A DNA stretch of 64,000 nucleotides from JACKHA01 sp041401985. Its GTDB lineage: Bacteria > Planctomycetota > Phycisphaerae > Phycisphaerales > UBA1924. The notes below the pieces were generated by a model. That model was not told where the DNA came from. It did not search any database and saw only the letters and a list, made by a program, of their open reading frames with translations. Within the stretch, counting starts at the first letter, position 1. Each line of letters opens with the position of its first letter. Both the position numbers and the translations under genes were made by a program. The stretch lies in NCBI GenBank assembly GCA_041401985.1, contig JAWKTE010000003.1, positions 197,207-261,206 on the forward strand, given 5' to 3'. Below, piece by piece: positions 8,656 to 16,091 of the stretch.

Positions 8656-9049
8656 AGAGATCAGAGAGTCAGGGGTCGGCAGGAGGCCGGCGGATTGGAT
8701 CGAGGCACGGAGGTCTGAGTCATAGGAGAACACCGGCGGATGGCCCGAAGGCCTTCCGTCGGGCCCGAGAGGTTCCGAGGTTCGCCGAACGGCGTCCCGA
8801 GGAAAACCGGCGGGCGGAAACAGGCAAGGTCGCCGGACCCTGCACGAGCCCCGGACCCAGCGATGCTGGTTTCCGGGGCAGGCCCGGCGACATGGACGGC
8901 CGAGTCGATGCCGAGCCAACCCCGCTCCCCACGTTGGGGGGCGCTCCCGGAAGCGTGTCCGGGGGCAAGAGGAGGTGGCCGGCGAGGCGGAGCAAGGGCG
9001 CGGCGGGTTGTCCCGTCGGGCCAGAAGGCGTCAGGACGAGGTGCGACAG
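8638..9049 (+). promoter_or_regulatory. Structured L3-L4 spacer with a nested three-helix element at 8829-8891
   Basis: This 412-base spacer has no credible gene. It is dense in perfect inverted repeats. The largest is a nested element: GTCGCCGG 8829-8836 pairs with CCGGCGAC 8884-8891; GCCCCGGA 8848-8855 pairs with TCCGGGGC 8872-8879; CCAGC 8857-8861 pairs with GCTGG 8865-8869 around a three-base loop. Other stems are GCCCGA/TCGGGC (8743-8764), CGCC/GGCG (8783-8794) and CCCCA/TGGGG (8927-8939). Such a spacer inside an operon could carry an attenuator, a processing site or an r-protein binding site; its position just before L4 is suggestive. Function is inference. Confidence 0.55.
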
Positions 9050-9847
9050 ATGGATGTCCCCGTCTACAACATGCAGGGCTCGCAGGTCGGCAGCATGCCG
9101 ATCGATGAGAAGTCCCTTGGCGGAACGATCAACGCCGCGCTGATCAAGCAGGCGTATGTGATGTACCACGCCAATCTTCGCCAGGGCTCGGCCAGGACCA
9201 AGACCCGGGCCGAGGTCGAGGGCTCGACCAAGAAGATCTACAAGCAGAAGGGCACCGGGCGGGCCCGCCACAGCGACCGCAAGCCCCCGCACTTCAAGGG
9301 CGGCGGCCACACCTTCGCCAAGCACCGCCGGCGCGAGCACTACCACCTCGAGATGCCCAAGAAGATGCGCCGCGCCGCCAACCGCAACGCGCTGCTGGCC
9401 AAACTCATCGACAACGAGGTCCGCGTCGTCGACCGGATCGACTTCGACAAGCCCAAGACCACCGCGTTCCTGGGCTTCCTCAAGGCCCTGAACGTGGACA
9501 AGTCCGCGTTCGTGGCCCTCTCGCCCGACCCGGCCCGCACCAAGACGGCCCGCCTGAGCGCGCGGAACGTCGAGGGCGTGACGCTGGGGCGCAGCGACAC
9601 CATGAACGCCTTCAACCTGCTGACCTCCCGGTTCATCGTGATCGAGAAGGACGCGCTGGAGGCGTGGCTGAGCGGCCCGTGGTCGCAGACCGGCAAGGAC
9701 GCGAAGGTCAGCCCCATGGGGGCCGAGGCCCGCGAGGAGGCGCCCGCGCCCGCCGCGAAGAAGCTGCGTCGCAGCGCCCAGAAGCGGGCCGCGGCCGGCG
9801 GTGGCAAGCCCGGCAAGACGGCCGCTGCGAAAAAGGGGGGCGAGTAA
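9050..9847 (+). CDS. rplD: 50S ribosomal protein L4 with Ala/Lys-rich tail
   Basis: The 265-residue protein is longer than the ~200 usual. The core starts MDVPVYNMQGSQVGSM and includes the loop KQKGTGRARHSDRKPPHFKGGG that lines the exit tunnel. From residue ~225 it continues as a low-complexity tail rich in Ala, Lys and Arg. Starts further upstream are possible, but the ATG at 9050 has AGGACGAGG before it and fits the family. L4 is the autoregulator of S10 operons in gamma-proteobacteria; the structured spacer just upstream should be considered with that in mind. It is three bases from L23. Confidence 0.95.
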   Translation: MDVPVYNMQGSQVGSMPIDEKSLGGTINAALIKQAYVMYHANLRQGSARTKTRAEVEGSTKKIYKQKGTGRARHSDRKPPHFKGGGHTFAKHRRREHYHLEMPKKMRRAANRNALLAKLIDNEVRVVDRIDFDKPKTTAFLGFLKALNVDKSAFVALSPDPARTKTARLSARNVEGVTLGRSDTMNAFNLLTSRFIVIEKDALEAWLSGPWSQTGKDAKVSPMGAEAREEAPAPAAKKLRRSAQKRAAAGGGKPGKTAAAKKGGE

Positions 9848-9850
9848 ACC

Positions 9851-10129
9851 ATGCACCCGACGTACGTGATCAAGAAGCCGCTGCTCACCGAGAAGACCAC
9901 GCTCGGGATGGAAGGCGACAACACCTACACGTTCCTGGTCGACCGCACCGCGTCCAAGGACCAGATCAAGGACGCGGTCGAGACCATCTACAAGGTCAAG
10001 GTCGCCGGCGTCCGCACGCAGGTCCGCAAGGGCAAGCTGCGTCGCCTGCGGTACGGCTACCAGCAGGAAGGCACGACCAAGAAGGCCTCGGTGCGGCTCG
10101 CCGAGGGGCAGACGATCGAACTGATCTAA
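9851..10129 (+). CDS. rplW: 50S ribosomal protein L23
   Basis: The 92-residue protein opens with the family pattern YVIKKPLLTEKTT and ends QTIELI. L23 lies at the tunnel exit and is the docking site for trigger factor and SRP, whose protein Ffh is encoded at 26391. Length is normal. It begins three bases after the L4 stop, so it is probably translated by coupling; the ribosome site lies in the L4 tail. Confidence 0.96.
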   Translation: MHPTYVIKKPLLTEKTTLGMEGDNTYTFLVDRTASKDQIKDAVETIYKVKVAGVRTQVRKGKLRRLRYGYQQEGTTKKASVRLAEGQTIELI

Positions 10130-10130
10130 C

Positions 10131-10240
10131 GGGCACTCGGCATCCGGCACGGGGCACTCGGAGCTGGCGCTAGGAAACTCTACTCGGAACTCAGCACTCG
10201 GAACTCAGCACTCGGAACTCAGCACTCAGCACTCGGAACT
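10131..10240. repeat. Heptanucleotide repeat array (L23-L2 spacer)
   Basis: Almost the entire spacer is made of degenerate heptamers: GGCACTCGG-type units at the left, then at least seven period-7 units alternating CACTCGG, AACTCAG and CACTCAG up to a few bases before the L2 ATG. No gene, stem or ribosome site other than the end of the array is obvious. Confidence 0.9.
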
Positions 10241-10245
10241 TTCCC

Positions 10246-11103
10246 ATGGCCATCCGCGTCTACAACCGAACCAGTGCAGGCCGGCGCAACGCGTCGGTGA
10301 ACCTGCATGTCGAGGTCACCAAGAAGGACCCCGAGAAGTCCCTGCTCCGCCCGCTCAACAAGAAGGCGGGGCGGAACAACCAGGGCAAGATCACCGTGCG
10401 CGGGCGCGGCGGCGGGGCCAAGCGGATGTACCGCCTGATCGACTTCCGGCGCAAGGACCGCGACGGCATCGTCGGCAAGGTCGTCGGGATCGAGTACGAC
10501 CCCAACCGCACCTGCCACATCGCCCTGATCGAGTACGCCGATGGCGTGAAGCGATACATCCTCGCGCCGGTCGGGCTCAAGGCCGGGCAGGAGGTCGTCT
10601 CCTCGCACACCAGCGCCGTCGAGCCGACGCCGGGCAACTGCATGGCCCTCCGCCACATCCCCACCGGCATGGAGGTCCACTGCGTCGAACTGACCAAGGG
10701 CCGCGGCGGGCAGATCTGCCGCACGGCTGGCGGTCAGGCCCGCCTGACGAACAAGGAAGGCGACTTCGCGACGCTGGTGCTGCCCTCGGGCGAGATCCGC
10801 CGCGTGAACATCGACTGCACCGCGGTGGTCGGCCAGGTCGGCAACACCGACCACGCCAACCGTCGCCTCGGCAAGGCGGGCCTGGCCCGCCACCTGGGTC
10901 GCCGCCCGGTCACCCGAGGCATGGCCAAGAGCCACAACGCCCACCCGCTGGGCGGCGGCGCCGGCAAGTCCAAGGGCAACCGCCCGCCGGTCGGCCCCAC
11001 GGGCACGCTGGCCAAGGGCGGCCGCACGCGGAACCCGAAGAAGGCCTCGAAGAAGATGATCATCCGCCGGCGCTACAGCAAGCGGTACGGGCAGGTGGTG
11101 TAA
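10246..11103 (+). CDS. rplB: 50S ribosomal protein L2 with altered catalytic-centre loop
   Basis: A 285-residue L2 with the normal layout, including MALRHIPTGMEVHCVEL and RHLGRRPVTRG. The near-invariant segment DHPHGGG, whose His (H229 in E. coli) lies near the peptidyl-transferase centre, reads SHNAHPLGGG. The His equivalent to H229 is kept, but the preceding Asp is Ala, the following His is Leu, the Glu after GGG is Ala, and the approach is two residues longer. There is no good Shine-Dalgarno, because the heptamer array abuts the ATG. Confidence 0.95.
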   Translation: MAIRVYNRTSAGRRNASVNLHVEVTKKDPEKSLLRPLNKKAGRNNQGKITVRGRGGGAKRMYRLIDFRRKDRDGIVGKVVGIEYDPNRTCHIALIEYADGVKRYILAPVGLKAGQEVVSSHTSAVEPTPGNCMALRHIPTGMEVHCVELTKGRGGQICRTAGGQARLTNKEGDFATLVLPSGEIRRVNIDCTAVVGQVGNTDHANRRLGKAGLARHLGRRPVTRGMAKSHNAHPLGGGAGKSKGNRPPVGPTGTLAKGGRTRNPKKASKKMIIRRRYSKRYGQVV

Positions 11104-11104
11104 G

Positions 11105-11130
11105 GGAAGCGACGGAGCGACGAAGGGAAG
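11105..11130 (+). repeat. Octamer-type repeat (L2-S19 spacer)
   Basis: Tandem GAAGCGACGGAGCGACGAAG: period-8 units GCGACGGA/GCGACGAA. The same family recurs at 13345-13395, and in inverted orientation before the epimerase gene at 24313-24357. Confidence 0.7.
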
Positions 11131-11198
11131 AGATTCAGGGCAGGACTTGTCAATCACGCCGGGCCTGGGACGGCGATCTGGATCGAAGGAAGTGACGC

Positions 11199-11480
11199 AT
11201 GGGTCGGAGTCTGAAGAAGGGGCCGTTCGTCGACGAGAAGCTCTACCGCAAGGTGGAGGCGCTGGCGGCGGCCAACCGGAAGGCCCCGATCAAGACGTGG
11301 GCCCGTCGCTGCACCATCGTGCCCGAGTTCGTCGGGTACACGTTCCAGGTGCACAACGGGCGCGCGTTCCTGGACGTGTTCGTAACCGAGGACATGGTGG
11401 GGCACAAGCTGGGCGAGTTCAGCAACAGCCGCACCTTCCGCGGGCACACGAACAAGAAGGAAGGCATCACGTCGAAGTGA
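11199..11480 (+). CDS. rpsS: 30S ribosomal protein S19
   Basis: Normal 93-residue S19: MGRSLKKGPFVDEKL at the start, KTWARRCTIVPEFVGYTFQVHNG in the middle and LGEFSNSRTFRGH near the end. It binds 16S rRNA in the head next to S13. The ATG at 11199 is preceded by GGAAG. A 101-base spacer follows before the unusual L22. Confidence 0.97.
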   Translation: MGRSLKKGPFVDEKLYRKVEALAAANRKAPIKTWARRCTIVPEFVGYTFQVHNGRAFLDVFVTEDMVGHKLGEFSNSRTFRGHTNKKEGITSK

Positions 11481-11581
11481 TCCGTCCCCTCGGGACGGGT
11501 CGGAGTCCGCAGGAGTCTGGTTCGGGTCGGTGAGTCGGCAGTCGAGACGATCTGGCCCGGACGGGCGCAGGAAGGTGCACG

Positions 11582-12127
11582 GTGAAGATCCACAGCGCAA
11601 GGCTGAAGCAGTTCGCGGAAGAAGGCGGCGTCGGCGTGGAAGCGCTGGCCCAGGCCGTCGAGCGGACCGGCATGACCGGCGACGAGGCGGTCTCGGCCGT
11701 CAGGAACTGGATGCGCGGGCGCGACCACCCGCGCTGCCGCGCCGAGGACATCCGGCGTCTGGCCCAGGCCCTCGGGCGTGAGGCCAAGGACATCGCGCTG
11801 TTCGAGAGCAAGGTCCGCGGCACGCGCGGCAGCACGCGGAAGATCCGCCTGGTGGCCGACCTGATCCGCGGCAAGCGGGTCGACGACGCCCTGAACATGA
11901 TGACGTTCACCACGAAGCGTGCGGCGGTGGACATCAAGAAGTGCCTGCAGGCCGCCATCGCCGACGCGGAGGAGGCCGAGGCCGACGTGACCAGCCTGTG
12001 GGTGGCCCGCTCGTTCGTGGACGAGGGGATGCAGATCAAGCGGTTCCAGCCGAAGGACCGGGGTCGTGCCCACGCGATCATCAAGCAGACCAGCCACATC
12101 ACGGTGTGCGTGGAGGAGCGGGCGTAA
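11582..12127 (+). CDS. rplV: 50S ribosomal protein L22 with N-terminal helix-turn-helix-like extension
   Basis: The 181-residue protein is about 70 longer than normal L22 (~110). Residues ~74-180 are a regular L22: TRGSTRKIRLVADLIRGKRV at 81-100, then an intact hairpin and KQTSHITVCVEE at the end. Residues 8-71 form an extra helical domain. Its pattern is LKQFAEEGG, EALAQAVERTG, AVSAVRNWMRGRDHP, AEDIRRLAQALG, EAKDI. This spacing and the W-x-RGR-x-x-P with a following RLA-x-ALG closely resemble a Cro/C1-type (XRE) helix-turn-helix. The start is a GTG with GGAAGG six bases upstream. No start codon exists near residue 74, so the extension must be translated. S3 follows immediately. Confidence 0.93.
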   Translation: MKIHSARLKQFAEEGGVGVEALAQAVERTGMTGDEAVSAVRNWMRGRDHPRCRAEDIRRLAQALGREAKDIALFESKVRGTRGSTRKIRLVADLIRGKRVDDALNMMTFTTKRAAVDIKKCLQAAIADAEEAEADVTSLWVARSFVDEGMQIKRFQPKDRGRAHAIIKQTSHITVCVEERA

Positions 12128-12832
12128 ATGGGACAGAAGACGCATCCATTCGGGCTGAGGCTCGGCGTGACCGAGGCGCACCGCAGCCGCTGGTACGCGC
12201 CCAAGGCGCTCTACGGCGAACTGCTGATCGAGGACGAGAAGATCCGTCGGTTCCTCGACGAGCGTCTCAACCGCAAGCCCCCGTTCGCCGCGGTCAGCGA
12301 CATCCACATCGAGCGGACCCGCGAGGAACTGAAGGTCATCATCAAGACGGCCCGCCCGGGCCTGGTGATCGGCCCGAAGGGCGCCGAGATCGAGCGGATG
12401 ACCGAGCAGCTGCGGTACATGACGGGCCGCAAGGTCTCGATCAACGTCGTCGAGATCAAGAGCCCCGACCTGGACGCCCAATTGGTGGCCGAGGCGGTCG
12501 CCGAGCAGCTGGGCAAGCGGATGGCGTTCCGGCGCGTGGTCAAGCAGCGGACCGAGGCGACGATGCAGGCCGGCGCCAAGGGCGTGAAGATCCAGATCTC
12601 GGGTCGTCTGGGCGGGGCGGAGATGAGCCGCACGCTGGACGCGAAGCTCGGGGCCCTGCCGCTCTCGACGCTGCAGGCGAACATCAACTACGGGTTCGCG
12701 GAGGCCAAGACGGCCGCGGGCCAGATCGGCGTCAAGACTTGGATCTACAAGGGCGAGTACAGCAAGGACCAGCAGGACGAGATGGCCTCGGACGCCGCCG
12801 GCGGCCGGGCCCGGGCCCGCGGCCGCCGCTGA
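12128..12832 (+). CDS. rpsC: 30S ribosomal protein S3
   Basis: A 234-residue S3. The type II KH domain includes VIIKTARPGLVIGPKGAEIE with the GPKG loop, and the C-terminal domain has GRLGGAEMSRT. The ATG starts on the base after the L22 stop, so the two are translationally coupled. The last ~20 residues are Arg/Gly/Ala-rich. S3 guards the mRNA entry channel together with S4 and S5. Confidence 0.97.
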   Translation: MGQKTHPFGLRLGVTEAHRSRWYAPKALYGELLIEDEKIRRFLDERLNRKPPFAAVSDIHIERTREELKVIIKTARPGLVIGPKGAEIERMTEQLRYMTGRKVSINVVEIKSPDLDAQLVAEAVAEQLGKRMAFRRVVKQRTEATMQAGAKGVKIQISGRLGGAEMSRTLDAKLGALPLSTLQANINYGFAEAKTAAGQIGVKTWIYKGEYSKDQQDEMASDAAGGRARARGRR

Positions 12833-12866
12833 GCCGCCGGACGCCCCAGCAGCCAACCACCGACAG

Positions 12867-12900
12867 GACTCAGCACTCAGCACTCGGAACTCAGCACTAG
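12867..12900. repeat. Heptanucleotide repeat array (S3-L16 spacer)
   Basis: Five period-7 units: ACTCAGC, ACTCAGC, ACTCGGA, ACTCAGC, ACTAGG. They end nine bases before the L16 ATG. Confidence 0.88.
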
Positions 12901-12909
12901 GACGACCCC

Positions 12910-13335
12910 ATGCCTCCCTTCAAGATCCCATCCCGCGTCAAGTACCGCAAGGAGCAGCGGCGCGTCCGCGACCGCAAGGCCAGCAAGGGCAACTACGTCG
13001 CCTACGGCGACTATGGCCTGCAGGCCCTCGACGGCTGCTGGCTCAAGGGCATCAACATCGAGGCCGGCCGCATCGCCATACAGCACCTGCTCAAGCGCGA
13101 GGGCAAACTGTTCATCCGGGTCTTCCCGGACAAGCCGATCTCCAAGAAGCCGCTCGAGACCCGAATGGGCACGGGCAAGGCCGACGTGGACTACTGGGCG
13201 GCTCGCGTCCGCCCCGGCACCATCCTGTTCGAGATCGCCGGCGTGTCCGAGCAGACCGCCAAGCAGGCCCTGGTCCGGGCGGCCATGAAGATGCCGATCC
13301 GCTGCCGGTTCGTCGGGCGGCGGGTGTCGGTGTAA
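12910..13335 (+). CDS. rplP: 50S ribosomal protein L16
   Basis: A 141-residue L16 that contacts the aminoacyl-tRNA elbow. Conserved parts seen are VKYRKEQR at the start, GDYGLQALDGCWL in the first third, IRVFPDKPISKKPLETRMGTGK and the C-terminal helix region. Length is normal. GACGACCCC precedes the ATG, so a strong ribosome site is missing. Confidence 0.96.
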   Translation: MPPFKIPSRVKYRKEQRRVRDRKASKGNYVAYGDYGLQALDGCWLKGINIEAGRIAIQHLLKREGKLFIRVFPDKPISKKPLETRMGTGKADVDYWAARVRPGTILFEIAGVSEQTAKQALVRAAMKMPIRCRFVGRRVSV

Positions 13336-13344
13336 GCGGGAAGG

Positions 13345-13395
13345 GCCGGAGCGACGAAGCGACGAAGCGACGAAGGGTTGTAACGGGAAGCGACG
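13345..13395 (+). repeat. Octamer-type repeat (L16-L29 spacer)
   Basis: Units of GCGACGAA with period 8 (GGAGCGACGAAGCGACGAAG and a further copy), then GGGAAGCGACGACGAGGG. Same family as 11105-11130. Confidence 0.75.
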
Positions 13396-13462
13396 ACGAG
13401 GGTTGGAACACAAGTTTGCGGGGACTGCCGGAGCGGGTTCCCGAGGTTGAAGGAAACGAGCC

Positions 13463-13663
13463 ATGACCGGGGCCGAAGCCAAAGCGCTGAAGGACGAAGA
13501 AATCACGATCGAACTGAAGCGTTTGCGCGACAAGGCGTTCACGCTGCGGTCCCAGGCCGTGACCGAGAAGGTCGAGGACGTCACGCAGTTCAAGAAGGTG
13601 CGGCGTGACATCGCCCGCCTCCTCACGGAACGCAACAGCCGGCGGAAGGCCGCGACGGCCTGA
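13463..13663 (+). CDS. rpmC: 50S ribosomal protein L29
   Basis: A 66-residue two-helix protein: LKDEEITIELKRLRDKAFTL and a second helix VRRDIARLLTERNSR. This is the usual L29 pattern (LRxLSxEEL…, RxxIARxxTxxxxR). It lies next to L23 at the tunnel exit. The stretch before the ATG (GAAGGAAACGAGCC) contains an AAGGA. Confidence 0.93.
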   Translation: MTGAEAKALKDEEITIELKRLRDKAFTLRSQAVTEKVEDVTQFKKVRRDIARLLTERNSRRKAATA

Positions 13664-13761
13664 GGCCAGACCAGAGTCGGACCACGCGACGCCCCCCGAG
13701 CAGCACCCAGCACGCACACGGCACGGATCACGACGGACAGACGACCGGGAACCACACACCG

Positions 13762-14049
13762 ATGAGCCAGACGACCACCACCAGCGCGACGGCGGCCCTC
13801 AAGGCCACCAAGATCGGCACCGTCGAGACCGACTCCCGGGACAAGACCCGCAAGGTCGTCGTGCGCTACGTGGCCCGCCACCCGCAGTACGGCAAGTACG
13901 TCCGCCGCCGCACCGTCCTGCACGTGCACGACGAGCACAACGAGTCGCGCACGGGCGACATCGTCGAGGTGGCCCAGTGCCGCCCGATCAGCAAGTCCAA
14001 GCAGTGGCGCCTCGTGCGGGTCGTGGAGAAGCGCTCGACCGAGGAGTAG
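13762..14049 (+). CDS. rpsQ: 30S ribosomal protein S17
   Basis: A 95-residue OB-fold r-protein with KIGTVETDSRDKTRKVVV, VRRRTVLHVHDEHNESRTGDIV and RPISKSKQWRLVRVV. A 17-residue Thr/Ala-rich N-terminus is longer than usual. It binds the 5' domain of 16S rRNA. No strong Shine-Dalgarno is visible. Confidence 0.95.
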   Translation: MSQTTTTSATAALKATKIGTVETDSRDKTRKVVVRYVARHPQYGKYVRRRTVLHVHDEHNESRTGDIVEVAQCRPISKSKQWRLVRVVEKRSTEE

Positions 14050-14139
14050 GCGTCTCCGAGATCGACCTGACCAGTGCCCAGCAACCCGCTCTAGGAATCG
14101 AGCAAGCCCCCGCCGGATCGACCAACAGGACCCCAAGCC

Positions 14140-14526
14140 ATGCTCCAGCAGGAATCAAGGTGTGAAGTCGCGGACAACTCCGGCGCCAAGCAGGCGTACG
14201 TGATCCGCGTCTACGGCGGCACGACCCGCTCGGGCGCCTTCACCCGGCGTGTGGCCCACGTCGGGGACCGCGTGCTGGTCTCGATCAAGAAGGCCATCCC
14301 CGGCGGCGAGGTCAAGGAAGGCGACATGTCCAAGGCCGTCGTCGTCCGCACCGCCAAGCCCACCCGGCGCAAGGACGGCTCGTACGTCAAGTTCGATTCT
14401 TCCGCCGTCGTGCTCATCCAGGACGACGGCAACCCCAAGGGCACGCGCATCTTCGGGCCGGTGGCCCGCGAACTCCGCGACAAGAACTACATGAAGATCG
14501 TCTCCCTGGCCCCCGAAGTCGTCTGA
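14140..14526 (+). CDS. rplN: 50S ribosomal protein L14
   Basis: A 128-residue L14, a few residues longer than the usual 122. It starts MLQQESRCEVADNSGAKQAY (typical MIQ-x-x-T-x-L-x-VADNSGA) and includes VGDRVLVSIKKAIPGGEV, KAVVVRTAKPTRR and GTRIFGPVARELR. The six-residue excess lies in the central part and the end. It sits at the subunit interface near L19. Confidence 0.96.
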   Translation: MLQQESRCEVADNSGAKQAYVIRVYGGTTRSGAFTRRVAHVGDRVLVSIKKAIPGGEVKEGDMSKAVVVRTAKPTRRKDGSYVKFDSSAVVLIQDDGNPKGTRIFGPVARELRDKNYMKIVSLAPEVV

Positions 14527-14550
14527 AACCCGCAACGAAGCCTCCTACCT

Positions 14551-14587
14551 CATACTCGGCACTCGGCACTCGCTCCTCAGCACTCCC
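14551..14587. repeat. Heptanucleotide repeat array (L14-L24 spacer)
   Basis: Period-7 units ACTCGGC, ACTCGGC, ACTCGCT, CCTCAGC, ACTCCCC immediately before the L24 region. A nearly identical string recurs at 16033-16080. Confidence 0.85.
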
Positions 14588-14602
14588 CACCACGAGACTC
14601 CC

Positions 14603-14941
14603 ATGCCACGGCACGTTCGAAAAGGCGACACGGTGAAGGTCATCGCCGGCGATGACAAGGGCAAGACCGGCGAGGTCCTGCGCGTCATCCCCAAGGACGA
14701 TCGCGTGGTCGTCAAGGGCGTCAACCTCCGCGTCAAGCACATCAAGCCCACGCGCACCACCCCCCAGGGCGGCGTGGTCTCGCGCGAACAGTCCATCCAC
14801 ATGTCCAACGTCCAGCCCCTGGGCGACGACGGCAAGGGCTCCCGCGTCCGCTTCCAGACCCGCGACGACGGGTCCAAGGTCCGCGTCGCGGCCCGGGGCG
14901 GCAAGGTGCTCGGCACCGTGCGTGGGGCCAAGAAGGACTAA
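14603..14941 (+). CDS. rplX: 50S ribosomal protein L24
   Basis: The 112-residue protein carries the KOW motif near the start: VRKGDTVKVIAGDDKGKTGE. It continues VLRVIPKDDRVVVKGVNLRV and GGVVSREQSIHMSNV. L24 is an assembly initiator that binds 23S rRNA domain I. Length is normal. A purine-poor sequence precedes the ATG. Confidence 0.95.
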   Translation: MPRHVRKGDTVKVIAGDDKGKTGEVLRVIPKDDRVVVKGVNLRVKHIKPTRTTPQGGVVSREQSIHMSNVQPLGDDGKGSRVRFQTRDDGSKVRVAARGGKVLGTVRGAKKD

Positions 14942-15048
14942 GCCCCGGCAGGAACCCGCAGGAAGCCAGACGGGGCAGTTCGGTAGCGATCCAAAGCAAC
15001 GGCAACGATTCGAGACACAGGTTTCGAGGCACAGGTAAGGACCAAGCC

Positions 15049-15687
15049 ATGGCGAAGGACAAGGGCAAGGGCAAGGGCGGTGCGAAGGGCGCGGCGATCG
15101 ATGCGCCCCCGCCGACCGGGACCCCACGCCTCAAGCAGATGTTCGACGAGCAGGTCCGGGCCAAGGTCGCCGAGCAGTTCGGCATCAAGAACCCCATGGC
15201 CCAGCCGCGCCTCGAGAAGATCACCATCAACGTGAATATGGGACGCCACCTCGACGGCGGCAAGGTCCCGGCCAACGTCAAGCAGACGATCACGAACACG
15301 CTGACCGCCATCTCGGGCCAGAAGCCGATCCTGATCAAGTCCAAGAAAGCCGTGTCGAACTTCAAACTGCGCGAGGGCATGGACTCCTCGAGCATGGTCA
15401 CCCTCCGCCGCCAGCGGATGTGGTACTTCCTTGATCGGTTCATCCACCTGGCCACGCCGCGTATCAAGGACTTCCGGGGTCTGCCCGCCAAATCCTTCGA
15501 CCGCCAGGGCAACTACTCCACCGGCCTGACCGAGCAGGGCGTGTTCCCCGAGATCAACATGGCCGAGGTGGACTTCACCCACGGCATGCACATCAACTTC
15601 GTCTTCTCCAACTCCACCCCCGAGAAGTCCCGCTTCGTGCTCGAGCAACTGGGCATGCCGTTCCAGAAGCCCGAGGACCGCAACTAA
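15049..15687 (+). CDS. rplE: 50S ribosomal protein L5 with lysine-rich N-terminus
   Basis: A 212-residue L5, about 30 longer than normal. The extra part is the N-terminal MAKDKGKGKGGAKGAAID region, low-complexity and basic. The core has PRLEKITINVNMG, then KKAVSNFKLREG, then DRFIHLATPRIKDFRGL and GLTEQGVFPEI. L5 binds 5S rRNA and contacts P-site tRNA. AAGGACC lies just before the ATG. Confidence 0.95.
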   Translation: MAKDKGKGKGGAKGAAIDAPPPTGTPRLKQMFDEQVRAKVAEQFGIKNPMAQPRLEKITINVNMGRHLDGGKVPANVKQTITNTLTAISGQKPILIKSKKAVSNFKLREGMDSSSMVTLRRQRMWYFLDRFIHLATPRIKDFRGLPAKSFDRQGNYSTGLTEQGVFPEINMAEVDFTHGMHINFVFSNSTPEKSRFVLEQLGMPFQKPEDRN

Positions 15688-15812
15688 GCCCGCAACGGGG
15701 CCCGCTTCCAACGCTTCGATTCCCGCCTCGAAATCCGAAGATCTGACCGACCCGTTCGCAGACCCGTTCGCAGACCACTCGACGACCAGCCAGACGACCC
15801 CGCGAGACGAAC

Positions 15813-15998
15813 ATGGCCACAACCGCCCAAGTCGCCAAGAGCAACCGCACCCCGAAGTTCTCGACCCGCACGGTCCGCCGCTGCGAACTGACCGGGCGTG
15901 TCCGCGGCTACTACCGCAAGTTCCGCATCAGCCGCATCATGCTCCGCAAACTCGCGCTCGAGGGCAAGATCCCCGGCATGCGTAAGGCCTCCTGGTAA
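15813..15998 (+). CDS. rpsN: 30S ribosomal protein S14, short form lacking most zinc ligands
   Basis: Exactly 61 residues, the length of the short (type Z) S14, which aligns without gaps: KFSTRTVRRCELTGR, YYRKFRISRIMLRKLALEG and the invariant end IPGMRKASW. The four zinc cysteines of type Z S14 are at 24, 27, 40 and 43. Here they are Cys24, Thr27, Ser40 and Met43, so zinc cannot be bound in the usual way. It lies in the normal spc-operon position between L5 and S8. Confidence 0.94.
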   Translation: MATTAQVAKSNRTPKFSTRTVRRCELTGRVRGYYRKFRISRIMLRKLALEGKIPGMRKASW

Positions 15999-16032
15999 GC
16001 GCCCTTCGAAACCGCTCCGTCTTACTCTCCCT

Positions 16033-16080
16033 AGGCACTCAGCACTCGGCACTCGCTCCTCAGCACTCCGCTCTCACTCC
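16033..16080. repeat. Heptanucleotide repeat array (S14-S8 spacer)
   Basis: Period-7 units GGCACTC, AGCACTC, GGCACTC, GCTCCTC, AGCACTC, followed by CGCTCTCACTCC. The central run repeats the order seen at 14562-14585 almost exactly, which suggests copying from one spacer to another. Confidence 0.85.
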
Positions 16081-16091
16081 TGGAACCACAG

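Noticed and set aside
8740..9049. Possible small gene between L3 and L4
   Set aside because: The open frames show no start signal and low-complexity composition; stems and inverted repeats explain the region better.
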